Positions 5,723 through 15,800 are shown, counted from the first letter of the stretch. The stretch is DNA of 17,785 nt from Eubacterium sp. (GCA_024681495.1 JAILAS010000171.1:1-17785), one strand, 5' to 3'. Program-made: numbers and translations. The notes: generated from the sequence alone by a model not told the origin.

Positions 5723-6859
5723 ATGGTTCATGCTGTGATTGCCGCGGATGTCGTAAGCCTTATGGTTATGTTTGTCATCCTCTGCGGTACATTCTTCAAT
5801 TCAAAAAACAGAAAAGAATCGACGCGCTTATATAATGAGTGCGTCTTAGTTGCTGCCCTCGGAACTTCGATCGATATAGCGGGCTATGCGCTGGAGGGGA
5901 AGCCGTATCTCGATACGGTGCTTCTGGTGGTCAATGCGCTTTCCTATATTTTTGTCGCCGTCCTGCTGGTTTTCTATTCGACCTACGTGGTGGCAGTCAT
6001 AAAGGAGAAGGCCGACATCTCATATAAAGTCATAATCCCCGTTACCGTGATGGTTATCCTGGATATAATCATACTGGTGGCCGGGACCGTTACCGGCAAA
6101 CTCTTCGTAATCAGGGACCACGCATACGTGCCGGGAGAATTGAATGCGTATACCAGTATCCTTCCGGCACTGGCATTGATTTATATCTATTACATCCTGT
6201 TCATCTACAGGGAATCGCTCGGCGCCGGGAGGCTTATAGCCATATCCACGTACATGGTCTTCCCCCTCGTCACTGCTGTGCTGAGCTTCTTCACCAGCGC
6301 ACCAGATTTCGCGTATGTGTCCATAGTCATTTCCCTGGAGGTTATCTACGTGGTCATCCAGGTGCAGACTATCGCGGAGACGAACCTCAGGGCGCAGATT
6401 CTCAGCGAGGCCTCGTACACGGATCCGTTGACGGGACTCAAGAATCGTCGCGCGCTCGACGAGATGCTGAAGAAGAGCGGAGAGAACAGCCCTGTCGGGG
6501 TGGTCTTCTGTGATTTGAACTATTTAAAACATATAAACGACAACCTGGGTCATCAGGCGGGAGACGATTACATAAGGAAGTTCACGGATATGCTCACGGA
6601 GCAATTCCCGGATGCGGAGGTGTGCAGGACCAGCGGTGACGAGTTCGTGGTGCTGCTCTGCGGAATAGCGGAGGAGGCTGTGGATAAGCGCATGTCGAAA
6701 TTCCGCAAGCTGGTGGACGAGAGCGACCGAATCGCTTCCTTCGGGTACGTCTATAGCGAAGATGGAGACCCGCAGAAGATGATTAGCGAGGCCGAGAAAC
6801 TCATGTATGAGGATAAGGCCAGATATTACCGCGAGACCGGCAGGGACCGCAGGAAATAA
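5723..6859 (+). CDS. Multi-pass membrane GGDEF protein (putative diguanylate cyclase)
   Basis: A 378-residue protein with about seven hydrophobic segments in the first ~215 residues (roughly 6-22, 36-57, 64-92, 102-122, 143-162, 171-190, 196-215) and a C-terminal GGDEF domain (about 232-370). The domain shows DPLTGLKNRR, the metal/substrate stretch DLNYLKHIND (264-273) and the signature SGDEF (304-308). The first Gly is Ser, a substitution compatible with activity in known diguanylate cyclases. The inhibitory RxxD site five residues before the signature is absent. It probably makes cyclic di-GMP in response to a signal sensed by the membrane part, which I cannot assign to a named sensor family. 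The start at 5723 has GGAG 5 nt upstream. The longer in-frame start at 5669 lacks a ribosome site and sits almost on the predicted transcription start. Confidence 0.85.
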   Translation: MVHAVIAADVVSLMVMFVILCGTFFNSKNRKESTRLYNECVLVAALGTSIDIAGYALEGKPYLDTVLLVVNALSYIFVAVLLVFYSTYVVAVIKEKADISYKVIIPVTVMVILDIIILVAGTVTGKLFVIRDHAYVPGELNAYTSILPALALIYIYYILFIYRESLGAGRLIAISTYMVFPLVTAVLSFFTSAPDFAYVSIVISLEVIYVVIQVQTIAETNLRAQILSEASYTDPLTGLKNRRALDEMLKKSGENSPVGVVFCDLNYLKHINDNLGHQAGDDYIRKFTDMLTEQFPDAEVCRTSGDEFVVLLCGIAEEAVDKRMSKFRKLVDESDRIASFGYVYSEDGDPQKMISEAEKLMYEDKARYYRETGRDRRK

Positions 6860-6863
6860 AAAT

Positions 6864-6941
6864 AACCGTCCTTTTCGACATCGAAGTGAATCCCCAATGT
6901 GTCTAACGAAGGGACTCACCTCAGCGTCTGGAGGGGCGGTT
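6864..6941. other. Folded intergenic element, multi-stem RNA candidate
   Basis: The 168-nt gap between two signalling genes contains nested complementarity. An outer stem ACCGTCC/GGGCGGT (6865-6871 with 6934-6940, one G-T) encloses three further hairpins. They are TTCG/CGAA (6874-6877 with 6882-6885), GTGAATCCC/GGGACTCAC (6886-6894 with 6911-6919, one mismatch) and CTC/GAG (6920-6922 with 6931-6933). T-rich sequence follows on the plus strand (TTTGTTATAGTTTTG), and TTATTTTTATTT follows on the minus strand. It could be a bidirectional terminator or a cis-regulatory RNA of the next operon. I do not recognise a known riboswitch core. Confidence 0.4.
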
Positions 6942-7027
6942 TGTTATAGTTTTGTAATACTTGGTTTGCTAAAATGATTTTAGAATAGGTTGAGTATGTA
7001 GAGAACTATATACAGGAAGAGAGAGTT

Positions 7028-9619
7028 ATGAAGTATAAGGGGTCGGGAGAGGAACGACTAAAGGACGCCGCGCACCTGATTGTCCTGATATCGTTTACGT
7101 GTACGGCGGTCATATTGTTGGCAGAAATCATAGTACGGGGGTGGGAGAGAGTCGCAGTCCCGTTGGTTTTGTGCGCAATTATATACTCCTGGGGCATTAA
7201 TCTGGTCGACAGATACGACAGCGTGCATCGCATGTGGATATATGCCATATTCATGATGTTCTGCTACTTCTTCTACGGCATTCACCAGACGCGCATGGAC
7301 ATTCTTCCACTCGCGATTGTCGTCATCATAATGATATTCTTTATCACAGGGCTGAGAGGCCTGATCTGGCTGGCAGTAGGCAGCTATTATTTCACCATGC
7401 TTTTTAATATAGCCAGGGCAGACGGGAAATGGGTGGAGTCCTATCACCTGAGTACGCTCCAAATGCTCCTGCACTTTTTCCTGGTTCTGGTGGCCGGAAT
7501 CGTCGCCCATTTCTTTATCTCGGCACGCACGATAGAGCATGCCCGCGCCGTGGAGAAAAAAAGGGCTCGGGAAGACGACGAAGAGATCATGCGGGAGCAG
7601 TTCCGAATCGTATCCAAAGAGATAGGCGGGCTGTCCCGGGACATGATGGGGGAGATGCTCCTGCTGAAAAATGCCCGAATAGAGCGCGAGGAAAAAGAGG
7701 GTAAAAGGAGCGAGGTCACCGGTAAAGACGAGATGGACGCCATATTCGCCATGGCAAGGAGGCTCGTGACGCACCTCGACGACATGATGGACTACTCCGA
7801 GATGATAGCCGGAAGGACGCATCCCAGGACGGAGGTTTACGAGGTGATGGATCTTCTGGCGCAGCTTCGTACCGAGCGCCACACGTACAACCTCGACGAA
7901 CAGTCGGAGCTGGTGGTGCAGCTTGACCCGTTGACGCCCAAGGCTCTGTACGGTGATAAGGAGATGATACTCAAAATCCTCAGGCACCTGATATCAAACG
8001 GTCGACGGTACACTGTCGACGGCGGAGTGCAGGTGAAGATATACACGAATTCACACGCGGACGAGACTAACCTCTGCATAGAGGTTAACGACACCGGCGT
8101 GGGAATAGGCAGGGCCGACCTGGAGCGGCTCGTGGAGTCCATAGACGACAGGAGGACGGCAGGCTACCGCCCGGGCGGATTGGGCCTGGGGCTTTATCTG
8201 GTGAGCGGGTTTGTCAAGCATCTCGGGGGATTCTTCCGCATCGAGAGCGAGAATGAGGCGGGCACTTCGGTGTGCGTCAGTATACCGCAGAGGGTGGCGG
8301 ACGCCGTGCCCTGCATCAGCTTCGGCCGAAACCTCGGCATCTGCATTGCATACGAGGACACGGTCTATAAGAACGATACGCTCAACGGATTTTACGAGGA
8401 ACTGATTCGCAACTTCTCCGAGGGCATGGGAATACCCGCCTACTCGGTGAGGAGCGCGGAGGAGCTGGATGACCTTTGCCGCGCATACAACAAGGTCTGC
8501 CTCATAGTGGACCACGAGGCCTACAGCGGAAATCCGGACCGTTACGAGTCTATGGAGGGCGTGTTCCTTTCGGTCGTGACTCCCAAGGACAGGGAGTTCC
8601 CGGAGGGCAGCAGCGCATACCGGCTCAGGATGCCTTTCGAGACGTCGGAGCTGCTCCACATGCTCGAGCGGGCCAAAAAGACAATAGACAGACGCGGGAA
8701 TAACGATGAAGCATCCGGATGTGCGCGCCCGGTCAGGGCCGAGAGCCTGTCGGAGCGAGAAATCAGGATTCACGGCGGGCGAAAGGTCATGATAGTGACG
8801 GACAGTATGTCGGATATGCCGCCTGAGATATCGCGCGCATCGGGGATTCCCGTGATACCCTTCCGGATTTTCGCGGAGCACGCCAGCTTTCTGGACGGGC
8901 TCGAGGTGTCGCAGGAGTGCGCGCTGAGCTACTTTAAGGAAGACCCGGGCATACACACGATGGCGCCCGAGGAGGACGACTTCAGGGAGTTCTTTGAAAA
9001 GAATCTCAGGTTAGCAGAGCACCTTATCTACATCAGCACTGCCAGGAGGGTGAGCGTCGCCTATGACCGCGCCTGCAAAGTGGCGGAGGAGATGGGGAAT
9101 GTTACCGTATTTAACTCCGGCCAGGTGTCCGGAGGCGTGGCGCTTATGGCGATTAAGGCGCAGGAGCAGGTCGATCGCGGGGCGACCCCCGGGGAGATAG
9201 TGGAGTTTCTCGAGAAACTTCGCCCGAAGGTAAAGACGACGTTCCTTATCGAAAACCTCGACCACCTGGCGCAGGTCGGCACTGTGAGCAGGTTCCTGGG
9301 TGTCATGGCCAGAATTTTCATGATTCACCCCGTGATTACGATGAAGCACGACGCAATGACGTTGGGCGCCATCCACGTGGGCAGCATGATAAGGGCCAAG
9401 GAGGCCTACATCAACAGGATTCTTAGGAGACGGGAGAAGGTCGACTTCGAGTACGGATTTATCGGCTCGGTGGGAATAGAGCACAGGGAGCTCTCGGGAC
9501 TCGAGCAGGTCCTTCTGGCGGAAGGAAAGTTTCAGCACGTGATAGTGCGCCGCGCGTCGGCGGCTATCTCCATCAACTGCGGGGCCGGGACGTTTGGAAT
9601 AATATATATAGAGAAATAG
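7028..9619 (+). CDS. Membrane histidine-kinase-like protein fused to receiver-like and DegV/FakB domains
   Basis: An 863-residue fusion. Residues 1-165 hold several hydrophobic segments (for example 15-36, 43-60, 70-84, 93-107, 113-127, 143-164). Residues 187-262 resemble a HisKA dimerisation helix pair, but the SHEIR motif reads S196-K197-E198-I199-G200, so the phospho-accepting His is missing; the second helix (LVTHLDDMMDYSEMIAG) is typical. The ATP-binding module at 305-422 is well preserved: N324, the NDTGVGI box at 354-360 and the GGLGLGLYL lid at 383-391. Residues 431-552 look like a degraded receiver domain (D495 at a possible acceptor position; RMPF instead of the usual K-P). Residues 586-863 form a DegV domain (TDSMSDMP at 591-598, NCGAGTFGIIYI at the end), the family of bacterial fatty-acid-binding FakB proteins. 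The usual His before the final G-P/A-G is Asn850. The start has AGGAAGAGAGAG upstream. It is first in a tight three-gene unit. Confidence 0.85.
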   Translation: MKYKGSGEERLKDAAHLIVLISFTCTAVILLAEIIVRGWERVAVPLVLCAIIYSWGINLVDRYDSVHRMWIYAIFMMFCYFFYGIHQTRMDILPLAIVVIIMIFFITGLRGLIWLAVGSYYFTMLFNIARADGKWVESYHLSTLQMLLHFFLVLVAGIVAHFFISARTIEHARAVEKKRAREDDEEIMREQFRIVSKEIGGLSRDMMGEMLLLKNARIEREEKEGKRSEVTGKDEMDAIFAMARRLVTHLDDMMDYSEMIAGRTHPRTEVYEVMDLLAQLRTERHTYNLDEQSELVVQLDPLTPKALYGDKEMILKILRHLISNGRRYTVDGGVQVKIYTNSHADETNLCIEVNDTGVGIGRADLERLVESIDDRRTAGYRPGGLGLGLYLVSGFVKHLGGFFRIESENEAGTSVCVSIPQRVADAVPCISFGRNLGICIAYEDTVYKNDTLNGFYEELIRNFSEGMGIPAYSVRSAEELDDLCRAYNKVCLIVDHEAYSGNPDRYESMEGVFLSVVTPKDREFPEGSSAYRLRMPFETSELLHMLERAKKTIDRRGNNDEASGCARPVRAESLSEREIRIHGGRKVMIVTDSMSDMPPEISRASGIPVIPFRIFAEHASFLDGLEVSQECALSYFKEDPGIHTMAPEEDDFREFFEKNLRLAEHLIYISTARRVSVAYDRACKVAEEMGNVTVFNSGQVSGGVALMAIKAQEQVDRGATPGEIVEFLEKLRPKVKTTFLIENLDHLAQVGTVSRFLGVMARIFMIHPVITMKHDAMTLGAIHVGSMIRAKEAYINRILRRREKVDFEYGFIGSVGIEHRELSGLEQVLLAEGKFQHVIVRRASAAISINCGAGTFGIIYIEK

Positions 9620-9632
9620 CGGAGAGTGTTAT

Positions 9633-11012
9633 ATGAGGAAGAATCCATACAAGTGGTTTGTGGCATTGGTGGTGCTGATGACGGTGGTACTGTCCGTCGC
9701 GGCCTATGTGTTCGTCGGCGTGGACGAAGAATCCGAGCGCGCCAGCAATATGCTCATAGGCGAGATGGTCGACAACTCGGTCATGGAGGCCCTTTCCGAG
9801 CCGGTCACGGTATCGAGGATGATCGCGCAGGACGAGTGCCTGTGCGAGATTTTGGCATCCGAAAGTTCCAAAAGCGAGGACGAAGAGATAGCGGAGCTAA
9901 GGAGCTATCTAAATGCGATACACGAGCAGTTCGGCTTCGCATCGGTGTATGTCATATCCGACTCATCGAAGAAATATTATACGTATGCCGGGCTGAACAA
10001 GGTGATTGACCCCGATAACGATTCCTTCGACACCTGGTACGACACCTTTATAAACAGTGGAAAAGACTATATGCTGGAGTCCTCCAACGACGAGGCGAAT
10101 CTTGACAAGCTGACCATCTTCGTGGACGCGAGGATAGAGGGGGCGAGCGGAAACCTCCTCGGCGTGTCGGGGGTGGGAATAGAGACGAGTGAACTCACGG
10201 ATACCCTCCTCGAATACGAGGACGAGTATGACGTGGAGATAGATTATGTAAACTCGGATGGATTGGTGCAGCTCAGCGGTAACACCGAGATGATACGATC
10301 CTCGTATGTATCCGGAATAGCGCTGCCGGAGACCTCCGATACCTCATACAGCTATCAGGAGTACGGGACCGGCGGCTATGCCGTGGTGCGTTACATTCCT
10401 GAGCTTGACTGGTACATGGTGGTTCGCAACGATTCCATGTACAGCCCGTTCGGCCGCAACTACAGGTTCTTCTTCGCCGAGACCATCATCCTGGTGATTG
10501 CCCTGGCGCTCGTGCTCGTGGCCGGAAACAACATCAAGGCGGTGACCTACAGCTCGACGGACAGGAGCGTGAGCGTCGATAAGGTCACCGGTCTTCCCAA
10601 CAGAAACTACCTCTACAGGGTATACGGCGAGAAGGGAACTCTGAACACGATTCAGTACCAGAGCATAGCCGAGTTCAGCATCGACGAGTATGAGGACTTG
10701 GAAGAGCTCCGCGGTACCGACAGGATCGTTCAGTCTGTGGTCCGCACGGCCAGAGAGACCTTCGGCAGCAGGGGACAGCTGATTCGGTGGAACAGGAGCT
10801 CCTTCGTCGTCCTGCTGGAGATGGAGACCGATGAGGCGACCGAGGCCTGCAGGAAGTTATGCAGGTCTGTTGAAGACATAGGAGAGGTCACGATATCTGT
10901 CGGCGTAACGGACATTCGCCTGAACGAGACGCTTAAGAAGAACTATTACCGCGCCGTCCAGAACATGTATCTGGTGAGAGAGCTGGGCGGAAACAACGTG
11001 AAGAGGGGATGA
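9633..11012 (+). CDS. Cache-type membrane protein with degenerate GGDEF domain
   Basis: A 459-residue membrane protein: an N-terminal transmembrane helix (about 8-28), an extracellular sensor region of about 250 residues with the look of a double Cache domain (SVYVISDSSKKYYTYAG at 104-120, GVSGVGIETSEL at 177-188, DWYMVVRND at 259-267), a second helix (281-298) and a GGDEF-like domain (313-455). The entry motif DKVTGLPNRNYL is intact, but the signature position reads NRSSF (387-391) instead of GGDEF, and the first metal-binding Asp is Ser349. It therefore almost certainly cannot make cyclic di-GMP. The fold is otherwise retained through TISVGV (420-425), so it may act as a regulator or partner of an active cyclase. 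GGAG at 9621-9624 supports the start. Gaps are 13 nt to the gene before and 4 nt to the gene after. Confidence 0.85.
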   Translation: MRKNPYKWFVALVVLMTVVLSVAAYVFVGVDEESERASNMLIGEMVDNSVMEALSEPVTVSRMIAQDECLCEILASESSKSEDEEIAELRSYLNAIHEQFGFASVYVISDSSKKYYTYAGLNKVIDPDNDSFDTWYDTFINSGKDYMLESSNDEANLDKLTIFVDARIEGASGNLLGVSGVGIETSELTDTLLEYEDEYDVEIDYVNSDGLVQLSGNTEMIRSSYVSGIALPETSDTSYSYQEYGTGGYAVVRYIPELDWYMVVRNDSMYSPFGRNYRFFFAETIILVIALALVLVAGNNIKAVTYSSTDRSVSVDKVTGLPNRNYLYRVYGEKGTLNTIQYQSIAEFSIDEYEDLEELRGTDRIVQSVVRTARETFGSRGQLIRWNRSSFVVLLEMETDEATEACRKLCRSVEDIGEVTISVGVTDIRLNETLKKNYYRAVQNMYLVRELGGNNVKRG

Positions 11013-11016
11013 TGAT

Positions 11017-12681
11017 ATGAAGTCAATAAGAACGAGGATAATCACCACCTTCATCGTATCGATCCTCACCATATTCATGGTGCTGGCCGCGGTGGGGGTC
11101 TACTATATTATCGTTGCGATAAACATGCACACCGACCAGTCCATGAGGCTGCTTATCGAGGAGAAGAGCGGCGAGCTCAACACGTATTTCTCGGGGGTGG
11201 AGAGGACCGTGGAGGTGCTCGAGAACTACCTGCATGCCGAGACGGACTATGACAAGTATGAGAGCGACGACCAATACAGGGGTGAGCTTATAGACGACCT
11301 GAGGGACCTGGCCTTAAGCTCCGCAACCATCGTCGACAACGTCGAGTCTGTGTACTTCAGGCCGGACCCGGAGAAATACGGGGGCACATCAGGATTCTTC
11401 CTGACAGAGGTGTCTGAGGGAGAGCTAAAGAGCGTCACTCCGACGGACATTCTCTCGTATGATGAAGACGATATTGAGCACGTGGGGTGGTACTATCAGG
11501 CCATAAAGTCGGACAAGGCCATATGGATGGAGCCCTATTCGAACGAAAACATCAGCGTTTACATAATGTCATATGTCGTCCCCGTATACATCGGGAGCGA
11601 CTTTTTGGGAGTCCTCGGCGTCGACATCGACATGTCGCTGGTGCATCAGACCATAGACAGGCTGAACTACGACAGCAGCACGGGAATGCTGATGAGTTCG
11701 GCGGGGAATCTCCTCTACCACAAGGACTACCCCGGCGGACTTCTTAAGGATGAGTTCACGGACGAGATCTCGGAGGCCAGCCAGTTCTTCACGAGCGAAT
11801 ACATAGGGACCGGGGAAAACTATAAGTATGTAGCCGCGCGCAGAACGAACAGAATCATCGTCAGTCGCCTGGACAACGGCATGATACTGGCTATATACAC
11901 GCCTGAGTCCGAGCTCTTCGGGGTGCAGTACAGGATGATGTTCCAGCTGGCGATGGTATTCATAGCGGCGCTTATAATCGTCATTGTAGTTTCGGTGAAG
12001 GTGACGGGACGGATCGTTACGCCCATACGGGAATTGACGGCCGCCTCATCCCGAATTGCCCAGGGCGAGCTGGGGCAGGAAATCGCCTACCAGTCCGACG
12101 ACGAGATCGGATCTCTGGCGGACAGTATAAGGAAGATCAGTGTCGAGCTGAAGGTCTACATCGACTATATCCACGAGCAGGCTTATCTCGATGCCATGAC
12201 CGGCGTATACAACAAGGCTGCCTACATGGTGGAGGAGGCCCGGCTCGAGCGCCTCATTCGCGAGGACATGGCCGCGTTCAGCATCTACGTATTCGACGTG
12301 AACGGTCTGAAGCGCATGAACGACACGAAGGGCCATGAGTACGGCGACATGATGATAAAGGACGCGGCGCTCAACATTAAGGCGGTGTTCGACAGCGGAC
12401 AGGTTTACCGCATCGGCGGCGACGAGTTCATCGCGTTTGCGCCCGAATTGACGGACGAGGAGATCCGAAGGCAGTTCGCCCGGTTCGACGAGCAGCTGCG
12501 CGTGTTCAACTCCGAGAACGAGAAGTACGAGGAGGATCTGGCCATCTCCAAGGGAGTGGCTGTCTACTCGGCGGGTATGGACGCGGACTTCGCATCGGTC
12601 TTCGCCCGCGCGGACGAAGACATGTATCGCTGCAAGGAGGAATACTACAGGAAGCACGGTGGCAGAAGGCGTACCGACTAG
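11017..12681 (+). CDS. Cache-HAMP-GGDEF diguanylate cyclase
   Basis: A 554-residue membrane sensor enzyme. The order is: transmembrane helix (about 8-35), periplasmic/extracellular double-Cache-like region (about 40-300, with VGWYYQAI, VVPVYIGSDFLGVLGVDIDM at 187-206), a second helix (308-327), a HAMP linker (328-382, including P336 and E363) and a GGDEF domain (388-548). The catalytic signature GGDEF is intact at 467-471. The metal and substrate residues D427, N429, N435 and D436 are present in DVNGLKRMND. It should condense two GTP into cyclic di-GMP. No RxxD product-inhibition site is seen before the signature. AGAGGGG at 11002-11008 serves as ribosome site, and only 4 nt separate it from the preceding stop. 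The degenerate GGDEF protein upstream has a similar sensor layout and may be its heterodimer partner (inference). Confidence 0.93.
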   Translation: MKSIRTRIITTFIVSILTIFMVLAAVGVYYIIVAINMHTDQSMRLLIEEKSGELNTYFSGVERTVEVLENYLHAETDYDKYESDDQYRGELIDDLRDLALSSATIVDNVESVYFRPDPEKYGGTSGFFLTEVSEGELKSVTPTDILSYDEDDIEHVGWYYQAIKSDKAIWMEPYSNENISVYIMSYVVPVYIGSDFLGVLGVDIDMSLVHQTIDRLNYDSSTGMLMSSAGNLLYHKDYPGGLLKDEFTDEISEASQFFTSEYIGTGENYKYVAARRTNRIIVSRLDNGMILAIYTPESELFGVQYRMMFQLAMVFIAALIIVIVVSVKVTGRIVTPIRELTAASSRIAQGELGQEIAYQSDDEIGSLADSIRKISVELKVYIDYIHEQAYLDAMTGVYNKAAYMVEEARLERLIREDMAAFSIYVFDVNGLKRMNDTKGHEYGDMMIKDAALNIKAVFDSGQVYRIGGDEFIAFAPELTDEEIRRQFARFDEQLRVFNSENEKYEEDLAISKGVAVYSAGMDADFASVFARADEDMYRCKEEYYRKHGGRRRTD

Positions 12682-12704
12682 ACTGTGCATTAATCGAAAA
12701 TACG

Positions 12705-12736
12705 GCCTTTTGTCGGAAAATATTTGAACAAAAGGC
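12705..12736. promoter_or_regulatory. 9-bp inverted repeat overlapping the -35 of the giant secreted-protein gene
   Basis: GCCTTTTGT (12705-12713) and ACAAAAGGC (12728-12736) are perfect arms separated by 14 bp, with centres 23 bp apart, about two helical turns. The right arm overlaps the predicted -35 box. No T-run follows, so it is a poor intrinsic terminator and a better candidate for an operator. Confidence 0.4.
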
Positions 12737-12752
12737 TCGAATGTGATAAATT
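12724..12752 (+). promoter_or_regulatory. Predicted promoter of the giant secreted-protein gene
   Basis: -35 TTGAAC (12724-12729), 17-bp spacer, -10 TAAATT (12747-12752). The resulting leader of about 74 nt contains CCGAC/GTCGG and ACCGT/ACGGT complementary pairs (12771-12808 region). It is too short for the known cyclic-di-GMP riboswitch classes. Confidence 0.45.
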
Positions 12753-12832
12753 AATTAGACAGTTGGTTGTTCCGACCGTGGGGAGATATACGGTGGGGAC
12801 TTATTGTCGGCACTTTATGGAGGAGTGAAAAT

Positions 12833-15800
12833 ATGAAGAGAGTCGGAAGCAGATTTCTGGCGATCGTCCTCTCGGCAGTCATGCTGTTATCAATGAACGG
12901 CATGAGTGTTTTGGCGAGCACGGTCATAACCAAGGATCGTACGGCGACAGACACAGATGTCAGCTCGTATGTTACGGCGGATAATTACAGCGAGGATACG
13001 TACACGCTTACGTTCGGTCCCGGTACGGACAGTACGGGGCAGTCGTATGCGATTCAGGTCCCCCAGGGAAAATACATCGTTTTCCATGAGGGATATTTGT
13101 ATGTCTACATGACGAAGATGGCGGCGAAAAATGACATCGCCTCCGACTTCCAAAACTATGAGGCACATAAGAAACTGTACGCATACACCCGCGACAGCTA
13201 CGTTCAGACGGGCTGGAGTGACGGAACCAACAGCTATACCATAGACACGGTATATCAGGTTTCGTCCAATCTTACCCTCGTTCCCACCTGGGAGGCCGGG
13301 TACGTCGTTACGTTCTCCGATGCCTCCAATTCCGTAAACGGCACGCAGGTTCGAGTACCCGAGGGCGGGCATTTCTACATCTACGAGAGCTACAGGACCG
13401 GCAGCAGCGCCTACAGCCTCGTAGCGTCTTATTACTACAGGGTTTTCAATTCGGCCAATATCCTCGTGGATTATGGCACGTTGCCTCTGGCGTACTCCGG
13501 CAAGGTCGTAAGTGACTTTAAGGTGGGAAGTGCCACCTACGAGTTCACGACGGATGAGCTGGAGATACCGGTGACCGGGGATGCCACATTGACGGTCGAT
13601 TGGGAAGATGCGGTTACGGTTACCTTTTCGGGAGGTGAGACGACTACGCTGCAGTTGCGCGCCGGTCAGTATATCCGTAACGATTACGGCGACTTGTTCT
13701 ATGTATACAATAGCAAGTCCGACGCGAATTATGGCGAGAATTATGTAAACCGGATATCCCTTACGACTGACAAGGAGGGATACAACTTCAAGGGGTGGTT
13801 ATATGACGGCAAAACCCTCGGAGATGAGGCGGTCGTTCAGATTAACTCGAATACCGAGTTTACGGGAAAGTATATTTCATACGAGTTTGTGACAATAAAG
13901 GACCTTTCCTCCAGCGGTTCTGAGAAAATTTATTATATTGATTACGGGGAGTATATCAGGTTTGAGGATTCTGAATTCTCGGTCTATCACAAGAATGTCA
14001 GCGGCAGCTACACCTATAAAGACACTTATTACCCGAGTTACCAGTCCGGAAAAACACTGGTTTACCTGTACGATGGAGCCGGGAATAAGTATGAATTGGG
14101 CGACTATATAGAAGTGACCGAGGGGCTCGTATTAACGGCCGTGTACTACGCGTTCGACGAGTTCACGGAGGTTGATGTGTATGACATCGGGGAGACGGAG
14201 GGCAGCTCGACGCCGACGGCTTTAGAATTCCCGACCGATACATATATTAAGTACACTACGGATAATAAGCTGGCCGCCTATGTCAAGGTGGATGATGATT
14301 ATATCAAAACGACTATAGAGGAAGATTTATCGTTTAACATTTCAAACGGGGATACCTTCACAGGTTTTAAGGACGGCGACGAAAACACCTATGGTAAGAA
14401 TGACTACATACCCGTATCAGCCGGCCTTACCCTGTATGCCCAGAGCGCTGAGGTTTCGGACACATACACGGTTACCTTATCCAAGGGCGACAGTGATACC
14501 GGTTCAAACCTCAATATTGCGGTACCGAAGAATGGTAGCCTGTACCTGGGAGATACCACGTCATCTTCTCCCTACTATATGGCATTGGATGAGTATGGTG
14601 TAATGATGTCCCGGATAGAATATACGGCTTATACCAGGGATGGGTATATGATCGTCGGATGGACGGACGGGACGGACACTTATAATGCTGAAGGTTCTAT
14701 AGATGTAACCGCCGATATTACACTTACCCCGATATTTGAAAAGGCCAGGACATACACTGTTAAAGATACGGTCAATAATACCACCGAGTCGCTGACGGCC
14801 CCTGAGGGGGGAGTACTTTATCTGAATCACTATGGATACATCGGGGTGTATTCGGACGACCAATATACCGGAGAGCTCGGAGGTGCGTCTATAAGCGAGG
14901 GCGCAGAGGGCAAATACATAGCCGGATATACTATTGGAGGAACCGACTATCTCTTTGAAAGCGACAGCGTTGGTGATCTTGACCTGAGTGTGAGTGACAT
15001 TAGTGATGGGGCGGAGATAGTTCCCATATATAAGGATGTCATCAGCCTTACGTTTACACTTGGAACCGTTTCGAACACCATTAAGGTTCCCGAGGGTGGA
15101 AGTCTCTGCATTTATGAGAGTGAAATGATAGCTTACTATCCCTTTAATGTTCAGTACATTGTTAACTATAGTTCTATCCAGGAACTCGACTTATCGGGAA
15201 TTACCGGCCTACTTAAGGGATATACTGTGGATGGGAAGAATTACCTGTTTAATGATGATGAAGTTATAGAGACGGGTGCGATTTCCTCCACCTCCACGAT
15301 AACCGCCATAATCGATAATACGACAATCCTCAGTCTTACGGCTACCGATGGCACCAACAGCTATACCATAAAGGTTCCCGAGGGTGGATATCTCTATATG
15401 GATGAGGACGGCGATTTTAAGGCGTATTACTCGGATGATACCGTGTATGAGGAAGATGGCTACTGCTGGCAGAGCACCTCGTTTACGAAGGATGGCGCGG
15501 TTTTAGCGGGATTTAAAATCGGAGACACGGAGTATCTTTTCGGGGATAATTACAGCATATACAGCGAGACGATTACGTCCGTACAGACGATTACACCCCT
15601 GTTTAAAGAGAGAGTCAGCGTTACGTTCACGTCTACGGACGCCGCCTCAAATTCATATTCCATCAGCGTTACATCAACGGAAGGGTATTACATCAGGTTC
15701 TATTCGGATTTCGTAGGTATCTATACGTCGCTGGCTGAAAGTGGATGGAATGAAACCAGTTACTTTGAGTATAGTGATTTCACCAACTCCGGCTACAATC

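Noticed and set aside
8051..8956. Minus-strand frame (301 codons) opposite the DegV-fusion gene
   Set aside because: Complement shadow of a gene with recognisable ATPase and DegV motifs; no ribosome site and no domain.
12759..12832. Cyclic-di-GMP riboswitch in the leader of the giant gene
   Set aside because: Attractive from context, but the leader is too short and lacks the conserved core of either known class.
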